64,000 nucleotides of DNA. Origin: Mytilus trossulus (taxonomy: Eukaryota > Mollusca > Bivalvia > Mytilida > Mytilidae). The stretch lies in the NCBI RefSeq assembly GCF_036588685.1, contig NC_086379.1, positions 16,415,862 to 16,479,861 of the forward strand. The letters run 5' to 3'. Each line of letters opens with the position of its first letter. The first letter of the stretch is position 1. The notes beneath the pieces were generated by a model, which was not told the DNA's origin, searched no databases, and was given only the letters and a program-made list of their open reading frames with translations. The translations under genes were made by a program, and so were the position numbers. This document shows, piece by piece, positions 37,951-49,720 of the stretch.

Positions 37951-38804
37951 CGTAGTTAGTATATTGTAATCAATAGTTACACGTGTTTATAGCATGGGCA
38001 CACTATGCTTTATGGAAGGCGATCCTGCCGGACAAACATTCTATAAATTAAGGTAATTTTTAACATAGGTAGAATTTTACTGACTGTATTAATTCAGAGA
38101 AAAGTAATTAGGAACAGTGTGTAAAACGAAGTTACTATTCAATAAGAAACTTATAATTCTTATTCCTTTTTTATGAATTCCAATGTAAACGGGTTATTTG
38201 TTCGTAAGAGGGCCCCCCGGGGTACACTTAGTTTGTTTTAATGCACTGACACTCAAGTTATGTTATTTCTGTCGTGTAAATTATTGTGTCGTGAATGGGC
38301 TACGGGTATCATATTACACCGTTCCTTATTTGCTGCTTAACTTGATACATATAAACATTTAACATTTTGGTGTATTAGATAGGCGGTATATCTTATTACC
38401 ATCGACGTCACTGAGAGGATATTGAAACGATGTTCATCGAGTACCAACACTAGTCAATACTATGTTTATGGCCTTAGTCATGTTAGTTATGGCTGTATAA
38501 ACTAGCCACAATTTAGACGAAACGGCCGTCTGGCATTGATACCAAATTTTATCCTAGGGGCGGATTCAGACATTTTAAAAAGGGGGGTCCACACCCGTAA
38601 CAAATAGATTATTACTATGACGACACATCAAAGATGAAAACCTTATTTTCGTTTCTTTAGCGATACTTATCGCCAGTCATTAGTCACTGTGATCAATTAT
38701 ACTCATTTAGGATTAACATTCGACCCACGATGCTCGATAGTAATACTAGTTTACAAATCTTTGAATTGAAGTAGTCACATTTTAAACAGCTTACTTTATT
38801 ACAG
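37951..38804 (+). other. leader region of the integrase gene
   Basis: The coding exon begins at an acceptor (38804), so an untranslated exon should lie here. A possible donor is AAATTAAG|GTAATT near 38062, but an ATG just before it would not be in frame with the integrase, so it could be leader only. A repeat F relic (minus strand) is near 38515. Confidence 0.4.
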
Positions 38805-39653
38805 GTGTCAGATCAAATAATCATGACCACAAATGATTTAGCTATCATTATTTCAACCTACTTTAGCCTAGGTTTGCAATATGAAGAAATTATTGGTTTG
38901 TTGGCTCAAAGACATAATGTTATTTTATCTATGAGAACTTTGAAAAGACGCTTAGCTTCGTATGGATTGTACAGACGAAAGAATTTTTCGGATATTTTCC
39001 AAGTTGCTATGTTTATCTTCGAACAACTAAAGTCATCTGGTTGTCTCCATGGATACCGTTGGATGCATTCGAGATGCTTACAGAATGGTTTTATTGTCCA
39101 AAAGGAGATGGTAAGAATCCTATTAGGCATATTGGATCCTTCTGGCGTTGCTGCGAGAGTTAAGCGCAAACTAAAAAGAAGGCACTATAGATCCAAGGGT
39201 CCCAACTACATATGGCACCTTGACTCATATGATAAGTTAAAACCGTATGGAATTTGTGTCAACGGATGTATAGATGGGTTTTCAAGGTTTATAATTTGGT
39301 TACGTGTTGGTAGAAGCAATAATAACCCACGAATTGTAGCGGGATTTTATGTAGAAGCTTTGACTTCTTTAGAAAGGGTACCACATTCAATACGATCAGA
39401 CATGGGAACCGAAAACAGTTATATTGCTGAAATGCAGTCATTCTTAAGGAGGAATGGTCCCGGAAGCAGAACAGCTTTTCTCTATGGAACAAGTCAACAC
39501 AATCAACGTATAGAGAGCTGGTGGGGAATACTTAGAAAAGAATGTGTACAATTTTGGATGGAATTCTTTGAACAGATGAAGCAAGACGGCTACTTCACAG
39601 GCGACTTCATCGATAAAAGTCTGATACAATATTTTTTCATGGATATTATCAGA
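38805..39653 (+). CDS. DDE integrase/transposase, exon 1
   Basis: Start taken at ATG 38823, in frame after an acceptor at 38804; the donor AGA|GTAAGA is at 39654. With exon 40659-40979 it encodes 383 residues. The N-terminus has a helix-turn-helix-like segment (LQYEEIIGLL, SMRTLKRRLASYGLYRRK). The rve-type core follows with all three acidic residues: Asp134 in IWHLDSYD, Asp193 in IRSDMGTEN and Glu231 in NQRIESWWG, so D and E are 37 residues apart. Similar proteins are multicopy in fish and molluscs as 'integrase core domain' proteins. Predicted role is cutting and joining of the surrounding element's ends. The frame is intact and the catalytic triad complete. Confidence 0.92.
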
Positions 39654-40658
39654 GTAAGATAGAATATGATATATAAATATCATCTTAAATCAAAACGAAA
39701 CAACGAAGAACTATTCCAAACGCTTAATTTGATAAACGTTTAACATGTTATATGTTTCAGTATAAAAACGTACTTGAAAGAGACATTTTATATAAAAAAA
39801 AGTCGTAAAGACATAAAGACTTAAACTGGCAATGTTTTCTTCCAAAAATTTGCAACCACTGGCCCTTGTAATTATCTTTTGACCCTTTTATCTCTGAAAC
39901 AAACAAAAAAAAGCTATGTTAGAACGGTTAAATGAAATTTAAACAGGAATTTCATAAGGATTCTTATCGCAAAAAATAATCCCATCTAAATCTGACTTTA
40001 ACTATAAGTTCTCAAATTATAAACAGCATTGTTCTAATTTACCCCAATCCCCTTTTTATCTCGCAAAAAAAGATATAGCGCGAGCTTAAATCTACTTGCT
40101 TAAAAGTTATTGTGAAATGAATAGAAAAAAAGGCAAACGTAAATTTCATGAAAAAAAGGTTCCATGCCAGAAAAAAACACCTATCTATAAGACAGTCTTT
40201 GGCGTCTGACTGTGGGTAACTTGTGTGCAAACAAGTTAAGGAACTCAATGATTGTAATCTTAGATGACATTGGAATTTTTCAAGAAGCGCATGACGCGTC
40301 ATAACAACATACACATCTACTTATTAGAAAATAATCCCACTAATTTCATTAATCCCAAAATCGTCATACAAACAAAATAAATGCATTCTGATATAATTTC
40401 AGGTAGGTCCGTGAAGAAGAAATACAGTTACTTCACGGTGCCATGTAGAAAAAAACGCCTCAAAGTACTACCAAAACGACCACACATTTTTTGGCGATCA
40501 TAAAATCCGCAATTGCTATTTCTGTAATTTATTTCTTTTTCATCAAGTTACATCCAGATGTGTCTCTATTAACTGCACGTGTCTTCATTAAACAAATTAG
40601 ATTTTAATCGAAGAGAATGCATTTTAACACCACTTTTATCAAGTTATTTCTATTTCAG

Positions 40659-40979
40659 AAAGAGCTTGAAAATGTCGTTGAAACATGGAATGCACACCGA
40701 ATTCGCAAATCGAAGCATTGCGACATAAACGGGCGTCCAATGGTCTTATACCAGGCACCTTTCTTGAAAGGCACCGAGGATTATTCACTACCTTTGGACA
40801 ATGTCGAACTAAATGCTTGTGCCGAGGAGTGTGACTTCGACGATTCAGACTGTGACAATGACATTTTGGACCTGGCTGACATATTAATGGAGGAAAACAG
40901 CTGGACAAAAACAAGAGATCCCTATGACAGAGCCACACTTTATTTACAAATGAGGGATATAATAAAACAAAATTTATAA
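40659..40979 (+). CDS. DDE integrase/transposase, exon 2
   Basis: The acceptor is CTATTTCAG. It joins in phase 0 after IIR to give KELENVVETWNAHRIRKSKH, the usual continuation of these integrase-core proteins. The C-terminus is acidic (ECDFDDSDCDNDILDL) and ends at TAA 40977-40979. A polyadenylation hexamer follows at 41037. The intron 39654-40658 contains no recognisable gene. Confidence 0.88.
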   Translation, partial: KELENVVETWNAHRIRKSKHCDINGRPMVLYQAPFLKGTEDYSLPLDNVELNACAEECDFDDSDCDNDILDLADILMEENSWTKTRDPYDRATLYLQMRDIIKQNL

Positions 40980-41036
40980 TTCAATATTGGTTTTATTAAT
41001 ATTATATTTATTTATAAATTTACTAAAATAAATCTC

Positions 41037-41042
41037 TCTACA
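41037..41042 (+). terminator. polyadenylation signal AATAAA of the integrase gene
   Basis: AATAAA lies 58 bases after the integrase stop codon, in AT-rich sequence. This is a usual distance for a short 3' UTR. Confidence 0.5.
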
Positions 41043-42914
41043 TTAAACATATACAACTTGAAAAATGTTTTAGCATGAACAGACAATCGGATTATTTGGC
41101 ATGCGTCAATGAGGCAACGTTCCATGCAATAGCATAGAACATGAAAAAAAATGGGGTCATCTGGTGACACGGATTAAGATTATATACCACATCACATGAC
41201 GTACCCGACACCGAAAAGAATGTATTAAAGTTTTACCAAATTCCAAAATCAACAGTATTATAATATGAAATTGACTACAAGCTTTCGATTTTTTTTCTCA
41301 TTTCCTGAATTAAGTATTGTTTAGACATCTTCGTGATATTTGTCAATTGAAATTACAAGAAGCCGGAATAGTATTTTTTTTATTAAGATAAGACCCGTAA
41401 TTTTAGGTGTGTATATCTTTCATCAGTGATGCTGTGATATATGATACCTAAAGCACATTGTACTGATGAGCATCATTTGCTCAAAGTATTAAAGAATAGA
41501 ATTACTAGTAATACTCTTACTATGCGACATGCCGTTTTATGATTACAATCATCACAGTTTTTGCCCCCAAAAAACCGCAACATTCGGTAAACAGCATCTG
41601 TTAATGACAATTACTCCAATAAGGGATGAATTTACAATTTAAGTCATTAATTGACTTAATGTAACGACCGTGTCGTCATAGTCGTCCGAATTCATTTGGA
41701 TTCCCAGGCTATATCTTGATAAAACTGAGAATGGAAATGGGGAATCTGACAAAGAGACAATAACCTGGCCAAAGAGCAGAAAACAAAATAACAATTATAC
41801 ATAAATGACTACTAGCAGTTACTGACATGCCAGCTCTAGACCTCAATTAAAATGATTGAAAGATTATGTTTTCACCAAATGAATATCAAGCTCAATTCTT
41901 CCCTTTTTTTTGTTTAGTATCATACCATCATAAAATATTTAAGAAGAACACAACCCGTAGCAGGTCAAAAGCTGGCTTAAGAACATAACTGTTTATTTCC
42001 AATGCAAAGACCCTATAAGTGAAAGAATAGCAAAGCCAAAATATACCATCCATAATTACCCGACAACAGTATCGTAACTGTACTATAGAAAAATAGAAAA
42101 AGTCTTGTTTACAGGTTTTGATAGCTTTTAAGGTTAATGCCGACATTTTTGTGCTTTGTAAAGAATATTACTATAAAAGGTTGAATGTGAAAATCCCCAT
42201 GACCTATAGTAATTTCATACAGAAGTTTCATGGAAAAGTGTAACGGTAATATTTGCGGGGCAGCGGACGGAGAAGGCGAATGTAATGTAGTCAAACTTGA
42301 GTATATATAAGTGTATGGATTTGTATTAATTTGTACCATCAGTTCGGCAATACTAACCAGATGGGACTGTATTCGGGGGTTATGGTCCAAACAGTTTAGG
42401 TAATAGGGGTCAACAAAAAGGAATTTCTGGTATCCGGGCAATAACTTTTGTATTAGTCTATGCATTTTTATGATATTATACAAGGTTCCATATTAAAAAG
42501 AAACCGAAGGTTGTGATTGATTTTGAGGATTAATCATTAATTGCCAGACCATTAAACGTAATTTTGTAGTTTTTTCCTCAATATGTGGCTATATTACATT
42601 CACCTTCTCCTTCCGTTAAACTTCTGCCTGGAATTATTGTATATTTGGTCATCAGCTCTAGCTCGACGTTAAAGATAAATTGTTGACACTGATATATGTT
42701 TCGAAAAAAAAACACCAATCTGATGAACAGGATTATTGCTTATTAATTCAAAGTCACTAGACTATAATCTCGAGCCTCAAACTGTTAAAAAAATTGAGAT
42801 GTACAAACCGTGATGTTGTAACTTGATAGCAAATCTTAGTAGTTTCTATCAAACTAACTAACAGCAAAACATTCGAGTGTGTAAGTTATATACTTGTATT
42901 TGGTTAGCTTGATT

Positions 42915-43058
42915 GCTAGCTGAACCGTTAAGTCATCATTAAGTTAAGTTTACTTAAACGACTAGTCCGACAAAAAACCAATTTATCCGTCTGTAGGACT
43001 AGACTACTCAGAAAGAAGGATGATATATCTAACATAATGACTTCACGGTTCAGCTAGC
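42915..43058. mobile_element. 144-bp hairpin MITE with GCTAGCTGAACCG ends
   Basis: GCTAGCTGAACCGTTAAGTC at 42915 is mirrored by the complement of ATGACTTCACGGTTCAGCTAGC-type sequence ending at 43058, with one mismatch in 22. Inner parts also pair (CTAGTCC with GGACTAG). It is related to 32801-33064. Confidence 0.8.
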
Positions 43059-44179
43059 CAAACATATTACCTTTACCTTTACTGTTAGCAGAAAAAGTAA
43101 CTTGCAAAATGTAGTTCATTCAAAGTCGCTGGATCATGCCCTAGGAGCAGGGGCTCAACATAGTCTTCAAACTAGAAGTAATGCAACTTTTATTACACAG
43201 CAATGCCACATTACTAGAAGTACCTATTAAACTTGCAGATATCTCAGAAACGGTAACAACGGACGACGACACATACTGAAGTGATAGCAAAGCTCTCTGG
43301 ACCTTTTAGGCCAGGTGCCCTTTCCAAAGGGGTAATCTTTTTAACCCTTTCTGTGTTGTGCTGTAAATACATAATTCTTAGAACAGTGAAGCCTGTTTAA
43401 AAAAAACCTCTTCGGGACTTAATATGTGGTTCGGTTTTGGTTGATGTCAGGTTCTTAACGCATACAATTTGATACGATAGAGCTTAAGAGCATGTTTGGT
43501 TAATACAGGTTTTCGGTTATACAGGATTCGGTTTAACCAGGTTTCACTGTACCAGTTGATGTCGTTTCTAAAAATGAAGCAATGCGTCTTTGTTGTCTGA
43601 TAAATTGAAAGGCTCGATACCGAAGATTTTCTTGTAACAGATATTGTAAAGAAGTACGCGAAAACCAAAGTGTCAAAAGTAAACCGGGGACAAAAACACA
43701 ACTGGTAACAATAAAGCAAGACACCAAACAAAGGACAGCACTACGCAAATAAGCTTAAAATAAAAAGAAGAAATAGGTCGAATTTAGGTTGCCTCTTACC
43801 AGTGTTAATTGTAAAAAGTCAAGTATTGGAAAGAAGGAGGAGGAAATATATGACAGAAGTAGGTCCCCCTTCGTACCCCTAAACGAGAGACATATATTTA
43901 TTCTACCATACATGTAGACAATGACAATCTCTGTCTAAACCAACATAAAGAAGCTTTGTCTAAACCAACATAAAAAAGCGATAGGGTTTGTATAACTTCC
44001 AATCTTCTGATAGTAACCAGTTAATTGTGCATCACAACTTTGCAACTTCATCAAGTTGATACAGGTATATCATTATACGTTTTAAGCTAGGAAGCTTTAC
44101 GCTAGGAATTCCTCTTAATTAAGGAGAGATTTATTTTTATCTCATTTGGAAGCTCTTAAATACACTAAATGAACACCAA

Positions 44180-44370
44180 CTTTAGTCTTTCTCGTTTGAA
44201 TTGTTTTACATTGTCTTATCGGGGCCTTTTATAGCTGACTATGCGGTATGGGCTTTGCTCATTGTTGAAGGCCGTATGGTGACCTGAAGTTGTTAATGTT
44301 TGTGTCATTTTGGTCTTTTGTGGATAGTTGTCTCATTGGCAATCATACCCCATCTTCTTTTTTATATTCT
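44180..44370 (+). repeat. dispersed repeat C, 3' part
   Basis: It contains CTCGTTTGAATTGTTTTACA, GACTATGCGGTATGGGCTTT and ends with GTTGTCTCATTGGCAATCAT then ACCCCATCTTCTTTTT. It is the same end as the copy at 57050-57230. Confidence 0.85.
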
Positions 44371-45303
44371 ATGTTTTTCAATAAAGTATCAAAGTCATGT
44401 CCACTATCGAATAACATCTTTTAAAACATTTAATCTAAGCAAAATTTCAATCGAAGACCTGAATTAAATAGCTCCTATCAATTTTTACGATACATGGTGT
44501 ATTCTGATGAACATTTTATTTCAGTAATGGTCGCCAATCAGGTCTGAAAAGGCATAAGAAGGAAATCATTTTATCGATGAAAATTTATCTATTTTTTGCC
44601 TGCTAACAATACAATATTGTGATATAACTATGTATATTATACTTTTCTTCTATTATAAACTGAGGATAATTATTTACAAGTTTGATCCAAATCAATCTTA
44701 AAGCGTAAGAAAAGATCTTCAAAAATGTTTAGGATTACGCATGAATCAAAATAATGGGAAACAAAGACCGAAGAAAGTGAGGACAAAATCGTTAATGGCA
44801 AGAGGAATTAACAATTAAATGAAATAGATTCACTGAAACTTGTAATTGAAATAAAACAACACAATAGTTAATGACAAGGTAAATAAAAAGTAATACCTAC
44901 TGCTATTTGACTGAAATCATTTTAACATAACAATATTGACAATAATACAATAAAATCAAGTGGCTTGCCTTTATGGCAAAACTTTAATGCAGCTTGTGTT
45001 TCTCTCAAAACTGTTGAGCAGTAAGGTTTGGACATAAACAAACACAGAACAAATTGTTCACATAAATCTGAAATGCTTTTCTGTTCAACACTGTGAACAC
45101 TTAAAAAAAAAACTTGAAAAAAACTCCCTCTACCGAACTCACGACATAAAATCATTACACAAAATCATTACACGAACCTCCTTTAAACACGAATTATTAA
45201 ATAAAGAATACTTGAATCATTTAGAACTGTACTCATACATTGAGTTTATGTCCATTTTCATCGGAACATCCTGGAATGCCAGCACTATTACACTATATGA
45301 ACT

Positions 45304-47232
45304 CTAAACTATGTCCATTACCCAAACCTTACTGTTCAACAGATAATTGAACTCAGACCTAAAAGAAGGATATGTGTCATAAGTTGATGGAATTTGTAAT
45401 ACTCGCCCACATGTATGAGCTATTGGTGACCGTGTGAACCCTTTAGATTCAAAAAACTCAACCGTTATTTTCATTCCCAGCAGGACATCTGAACCTGTGC
45501 AGAACCTCAAGAAAGCCTTTTGTTTTTCTCCATCTAGATCTTTGATATATCTTTTTAAAAAGCCTGCACATAGCCTTTCCGCTTCTTTCATGTTTTCCGG
45601 TACACTCAAGGATTTCAAAATTTCCTTAGATGTTGGTTTCATTTCTTGATAAATTTGTTGTAGTTTGCCTGGAGTGACTTGCAACTGTCGTAATTCTGAA
45701 CGGAAACATTCGATCACGTATCGTGGTTGTTGAATCAACTCTTTATGTGCCAACTCTCCAATAATTGGCAGGACATTTTCAGAATTCACCAATTTTCTAC
45801 AAGAATGACTATCAAGGAATTCAATGAAGTCATCTTGATCCACATCATTGAAATTGGAAATAGCTTTTTTAACAATCTGACTTTCCATTTCAGGTAAGTA
45901 ATCTGAAAACAATTCAATCAGACTTGATTCAATGCTTCCATGAATGCACTCTTCGAATATAGCAGGCATAATTGAAATGGGCCAGTAACCACTGACTTCA
46001 AACCCCTTTCTTATTATTCTACTAACAGCTTTCCATTCCTCCTTTTGGAAATCATGCCTAAGTACAGGTACCTTGAAAATACGACCCTCTGTGCATTGTT
46101 CATAGAATTCATCCCAAAACTGGGTTATACAATCTCTGAAAACACCATCTCCTTCTCCGGCTTCTTCCTTACCATTGTCTAATACCATGATGGCATCAAT
46201 GTCTACAGTCATGATGTTTGGATCTTTAAAATGAATTATCATATCCATTAAAGCTGAAGCCCTATGTATACGAATAATTTTTCTCTCCACTGTACCAGCA
46301 TTTCCAAATTCTAATGGTCTGTCCAAAGTATCACCACTTCCACTCTCTAATGGTAATGTCGAGTCTAAGCTTACATTGCTTGCCCGTACATTAGGACCAA
46401 ATGCAATATCACCGTCGAACGAAAAATCAGCAATATCAAAGTTTGTTTGGATATCCGGAAGTTCTGCATTATAAAAATCATTAGTGACAAAAATGTCATT
46501 TGATTTTTCAGGTTTGCTTAAACAGGTTGGAGGCAAGTCAATAATTTCCATTACTTCAATAACTCCACTCTGAGCAGTTGCATTCCTATTCTTTGGAATT
46601 GATAAAGGTGGCAACTCGTCACTCTCAATTGTACTAGTAGTGCCTTCTGTGCAGAAGTTGAACCTCAATTGTCTCATCTTTAAACGATTATAACAGGACT
46701 CCACGGTAGACTGTAAGTCGATGTTTTGAAAATATGTGTCAGTTAATTTTATCTTATATTCCGTGATTTTACCTCTCACTGCGTTGTGTCCATTTGGAAA
46801 ATACAGCTGTTTGGCAAGGTCTAATACTTGTCCCATCGTATCAAATTTTTCCATGTCAAACGACTTAGGGCCACCGCCCTTGTTTCCTCGTATCTGATGA
46901 TATGCATCACCGTCATTATGGAAACAGCTTAGATCCACAAGACGTTTCTTTTTTTCTGCGTTCTTGTTGCCTTTCAGTTTCTTACTCAAAGAACTACGTA
47001 CCTCTTTTTCATCCTCATCCTCATCTCCACTACTATAAGAGGCCCCTCCCTTTATTGCATTCACTTTTGCCCGAAGTTTTTTCATTAACGACGTCTTTGT
47101 CTTCTTTTTCTTTTCACAAGACGTGTCTTTTCTGTCCCTGCTAAACGCTATTATTGCTTTGCGATCCCCATACAGCGGCACAAACTTTGTCAATTCCTCT
47201 TCTGACATGTGAATGATAGTTTGGGAATCTAT
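45304..47232 (-). CDS. SAM-like/HECT-domain protein, main exon
   Basis: This minus-strand exon opens after CCATTTCAG and runs to TAG at 45304-45306. Joined in phase 0 to the exon 50149-50229 it gives 669 residues. Residues 1 to about 60 resemble a SAM-type bundle ending MSEEELTKFVPLYGDRKAI. A Lys/Glu-rich low-complexity linker (KKKKTKTSLMKKLRAK, GDEDEDEKE) follows. The C-terminal third is HECT-like: AIMVLDNGKEEAGEGDGVFR in the N-lobe and PIAHTCGRVLQIPSTYDTYP in the C-lobe, with the expected catalytic Cys at 635. HECT proteins take ubiquitin on this Cys and pass it to substrates. The internal ATG at 47206-47208 is not needed as a start. It could be cargo, an accessory factor of the transposon, or a captured host gene. 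Confidence 0.87.
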   Translation of the reverse strand: MDSQTIIHMSEEELTKFVPLYGDRKAIIAFSRDRKDTSCEKKKKTKTSLMKKLRAKVNAIKGGASYSSGDEDEDEKEVRSSLSKKLKGNKNAEKKKRLVDLSCFHNDGDAYHQIRGNKGGGPKSFDMEKFDTMGQVLDLAKQLYFPNGHNAVRGKITEYKIKLTDTYFQNIDLQSTVESCYNRLKMRQLRFNFCTEGTTSTIESDELPPLSIPKNRNATAQSGVIEVMEIIDLPPTCLSKPEKSNDIFVTNDFYNAELPDIQTNFDIADFSFDGDIAFGPNVRASNVSLDSTLPLESGSGDTLDRPLEFGNAGTVERKIIRIHRASALMDMIIHFKDPNIMTVDIDAIMVLDNGKEEAGEGDGVFRDCITQFWDEFYEQCTEGRIFKVPVLRHDFQKEEWKAVSRIIRKGFEVSGYWPISIMPAIFEECIHGSIESSLIELFSDYLPEMESQIVKKAISNFNDVDQDDFIEFLDSHSCRKLVNSENVLPIIGELAHKELIQQPRYVIECFRSELRQLQVTPGKLQQIYQEMKPTSKEILKSLSVPENMKEAERLCAGFLKRYIKDLDGEKQKAFLRFCTGSDVLLGMKITVEFFESKGFTRSPIAHTCGRVLQIPSTYDTYPSFRSEFNYLLNSKVWVMDIV

Positions 47233-48425
47233 CTGAAATGGACAAAGAGCATAAAAATATTGGTATGCAAAATTGATGGTTTATAATCAAGTTTAAAACA
47301 TGGCAGTGTCTGCGCGTATCCGCATGCGGGTACGGTCGGTTTTTTCGAATAGTCAAAAAGTCGATCGTAGGCTACGCGTACCAACATCCGTTTTTATAAT
47401 AAAATGCTATCGGATCGGGAATGAAACGTGAAATATAAACGGAAATTATCGATGATATGTGGATTTCGATTATCGATTTCGTGTAGAACGAGTGAAGAGT
47501 ATGAAAAATATAATTCAAATTGTATTTATCAGGTAATAATACATTGCAAATTAAATGCACACTGATGGTAAATGAAACTGTACAGTCCCTGTAAATGAAA
47601 AGAATTTAAAGAATTATATATATCTGAATTTTAAAAATACCCATATGAGATTTTAGTAAAATGTAAAACAGAAACTGAAATTTTGAAATATCTTATACTA
47701 CTAAAATTAAAGCTTGGATGTCTATATAAGAATTAAAGAAGCAAGTAATAGTGTCAAAATAAACAAATTTTAAAAGATTCATGTAACTAATTAAGATTTG
47801 GAACAAATTTTACCATCATATCCAATAGGATTGTTTTGGCACATTTTTCCGAACCCTGCACATTTCAAGTGTTGCCAGTCCTAACAACAATCACAGGACA
47901 AAGAGTCCTTATCGTGAACTGAGGTTTTCTGACATTTGATACACATTACAATTTAAATCTGTTAAACTTTAAATCCTTTTTATTTATTTATTTTCCCGTT
48001 CTTCTCTTCTCTGCAACTGCAATTGACTCCCGAGGTTTTTTTTTTTATATATAATTGTATAAAATTAATCGACTGATAGTTTTTGTTCAAAACTAACTAC
48101 GAAATGTCTTCCCCACATGTATATCACACTCTTCCATTTAAAGAATTTTTATTAACTGAGAAAAAACTGTTCACGTACCTATATATATATCCGATGGATA
48201 CATCTGTTGTAGGGTTGTCACTGACTCAGACGTACTTATGAATATAATTATTTTCTGTGATTGTATCTTACATTAATTTGTAGGATCCTCTACTATAGAT
48301 AATTTAGCTGATCTGTAACAATAACATCTTCATGCCTTATATATCATGTACTGTAGTACGCCGCTAGATTAAAACTGACGTGGAAAGGTAACACATGCCC
48401 ACCGAAAGCTCTTTTTTTTTGAGAG

Positions 48426-48512
48426 CCCAGGTGGTCGTGTGGTCTAGCGGGACGGCTGCAGTGCAGGCGATTTGGTGTCACGATATCACAGTAGCATGGG
48501 TTCGAATCCCGA
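48426..48512 (+). tRNA. tRNA-like sequence with A and B boxes (SINE head or decayed tRNA)
   Basis: TGGTCTAGCGG (48440-48450) fits the A box exactly and GGTTCGAATCC (48499-48509) the B box, spaced 59 bases start to start. The 5' segment GAGCCCAGGTGGTC-like text could form an acceptor stem only weakly. No anticodon is proposed. A tRNA-derived SINE head inside the 1.9-kb element is the likelier reading. Confidence 0.5.
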
Positions 48513-48649
48513 TATATATATATGATTAGTTGTAATCTATTCTCTAATTACGACAAATTCCGTATAAATTTAATCATATTTCACGTTTTATTTCCGATCC
48601 GATAGCATTTTTATTATATAACCGGATGTGGGTACGCGTAGCCTACGAA

Positions 48650-49177
48650 TAAACTGGTCCGCCGTTCCATCTATAGCTTTGCACCGAAGGAACAGGTTAG
48701 TGTGCCATTGTCACATTGGCATTAATTGGACGAGTTTTAAAAATTCATCGATTCGCTAATAAAATTGACCAATTATAATGATAGGAAATTGACCTCCGTG
48801 AAATGTTATTACTGTGATGCCGCAAAATAAATAAGTATCTGGTATCCCCATGGTGGTGGTGCAGATAAATGACCAACAAGCATGTTAACATGTTCTTGAA
48901 AAACTGAACCGGTATCTTTTATTCCCTTAACATCTCAGTAGGGTTATAAATGTGATAATTTCTTGTTTCTTGCCTGGGATCCGGCCCAATCTAGCTGCGC
49001 GTCGTATACTGACAAGATTAGCCAGGACCCCAGACTATATAACACATAATAAACATAGCACATGATGCACTAGTCTCGTCGAATTATCAAATCCCGTGGT
49101 CAGAATTGTGACCACGGGATTTAGGCCATACCTGTTGTCAGTGTAGCGATAAGTGAACACAACAGGGGTCCAGTTTA
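48650..49177. mobile_element. 528-bp element nested in the 1.9-kb element, perfect 9-bp target duplication
   Basis: GCCTACGAA occurs at 48641-48649 and 49178-49186, directly flanking inverted ends TAAACTGGTCC and GGTCCAGTTTA-type sequence. Removing the insertion restores the right arm of the 1.9-kb element. Near the right end is a perfect hairpin (49089-49122). Confidence 0.9.
49089..49122. repeat. perfect hairpin, 14-bp stem
   Basis: AAATCCCGTGGTCA pairs perfectly with TGACCACGGGATTT around the 6-base loop GAATTG. It lies near the right end of the 528-bp element. Confidence 0.9.
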
Positions 49178-49289
49178 GCCTACGAACGGCAATCTGACTA
49201 TTAGTACCTGCATGCTGGTACGCACAGACACTGCATTAAAACATACAGTTCTCGTGCAAATTTCTTAAATAAGTATTACATTAACCGTT

Positions 49290-49720
49290 ACGTTTGTAAT
49301 TTGTAAAGATCCATGACAATGAGGCCAAGTGTACACCCTACAACTATTCCATACACCAAATATAGCCCACCTATTACTTTAATTGGTAACTGAAAAACAA
49401 ACCGAAACCAATAATTTAACATTGACCAATGAACCATGAAAATGAGGCCAAGGTTGATATCTGCCAGACAGATATGTTCATAGTTGAACTTCTCCTTAAA
49501 GTACTGAAAAAACAAACCATAACACATAACTTAACATTGAACAATGAACCATAAAAATGAGGAAGATATGATACCTTCCAGACAAACAGGTACATCATTC
49601 AATAATCCCATATATCAAAAGTATAGCTCACCTATTGCTAGCTTAAAGATTAAGTAAATGATAAACAGACCAAAACACAAAAAAACTTAGCATTTAACTA
49701 TGAACAATGAAATTAAATCA
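49290..49720. repeat. imperfect tandem repeat of about 110-130 bp in the HECT intron
   Basis: CAATGAACCATGAAAATGAG near 49428 recurs with changes near 49543 (CAATGAACCATAAAAATGAG) and in weaker form near 49305 and 49700. CACCTATTACTTT and CACCTATTGCTAG recur alongside. Confidence 0.65.

Larger units (their letters stand above)
41043..45303. other. region between the convergent integrase and HECT genes
   Basis: No gene is recognised. It holds a repeat E fragment (about 41728-41850, AATGGAAATGGGGAAT and ACTGACATGCCAGCT), a hairpin element (42915-43058) and a repeat C copy (44180-44370). The remainder is AT-rich with short, unsupported open frames. Confidence 0.6.
47302..49235. mobile_element. 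1.9-kb inverted-repeat element with perfect 9-bp target duplication
   Basis: TTAAAACAT flanks both ends (47293-47301 and 49236-49244). The left arm starts GGCAGTGTCTGCGCGTATCC and the right arm is its inverted match with mismatches. The arms continue for about 170 bp (GTAGGCTACGCGTACC, ATGCTATCGGATCGG, AACGTGAAATAT), the right arm being split by the insertion at 48650. A 9-bp duplication with long arms suggests a Mutator-like element. No gene is seen inside; it lies in the intron of the HECT gene. Confidence 0.88.

Noticed and set aside
37621-37959. Cys-Ala-His-Glu-Leu repeat frames, and the same at 53318-53812
   Set aside because: Products of the 21-bp palindromic array, open in several frames on both strands because the unit is a multiple of three.
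38041-38062. Upstream ATG exon for the integrase
   Set aside because: Splicing its GTAATT donor to 38805 puts the ATG out of frame and quickly reaches a stop; at most a leader exon.
46902-47144. Plus-strand frame opposite the HECT gene
   Set aside because: Antisense shadow of the coding exon, His/Ser-rich without a domain.
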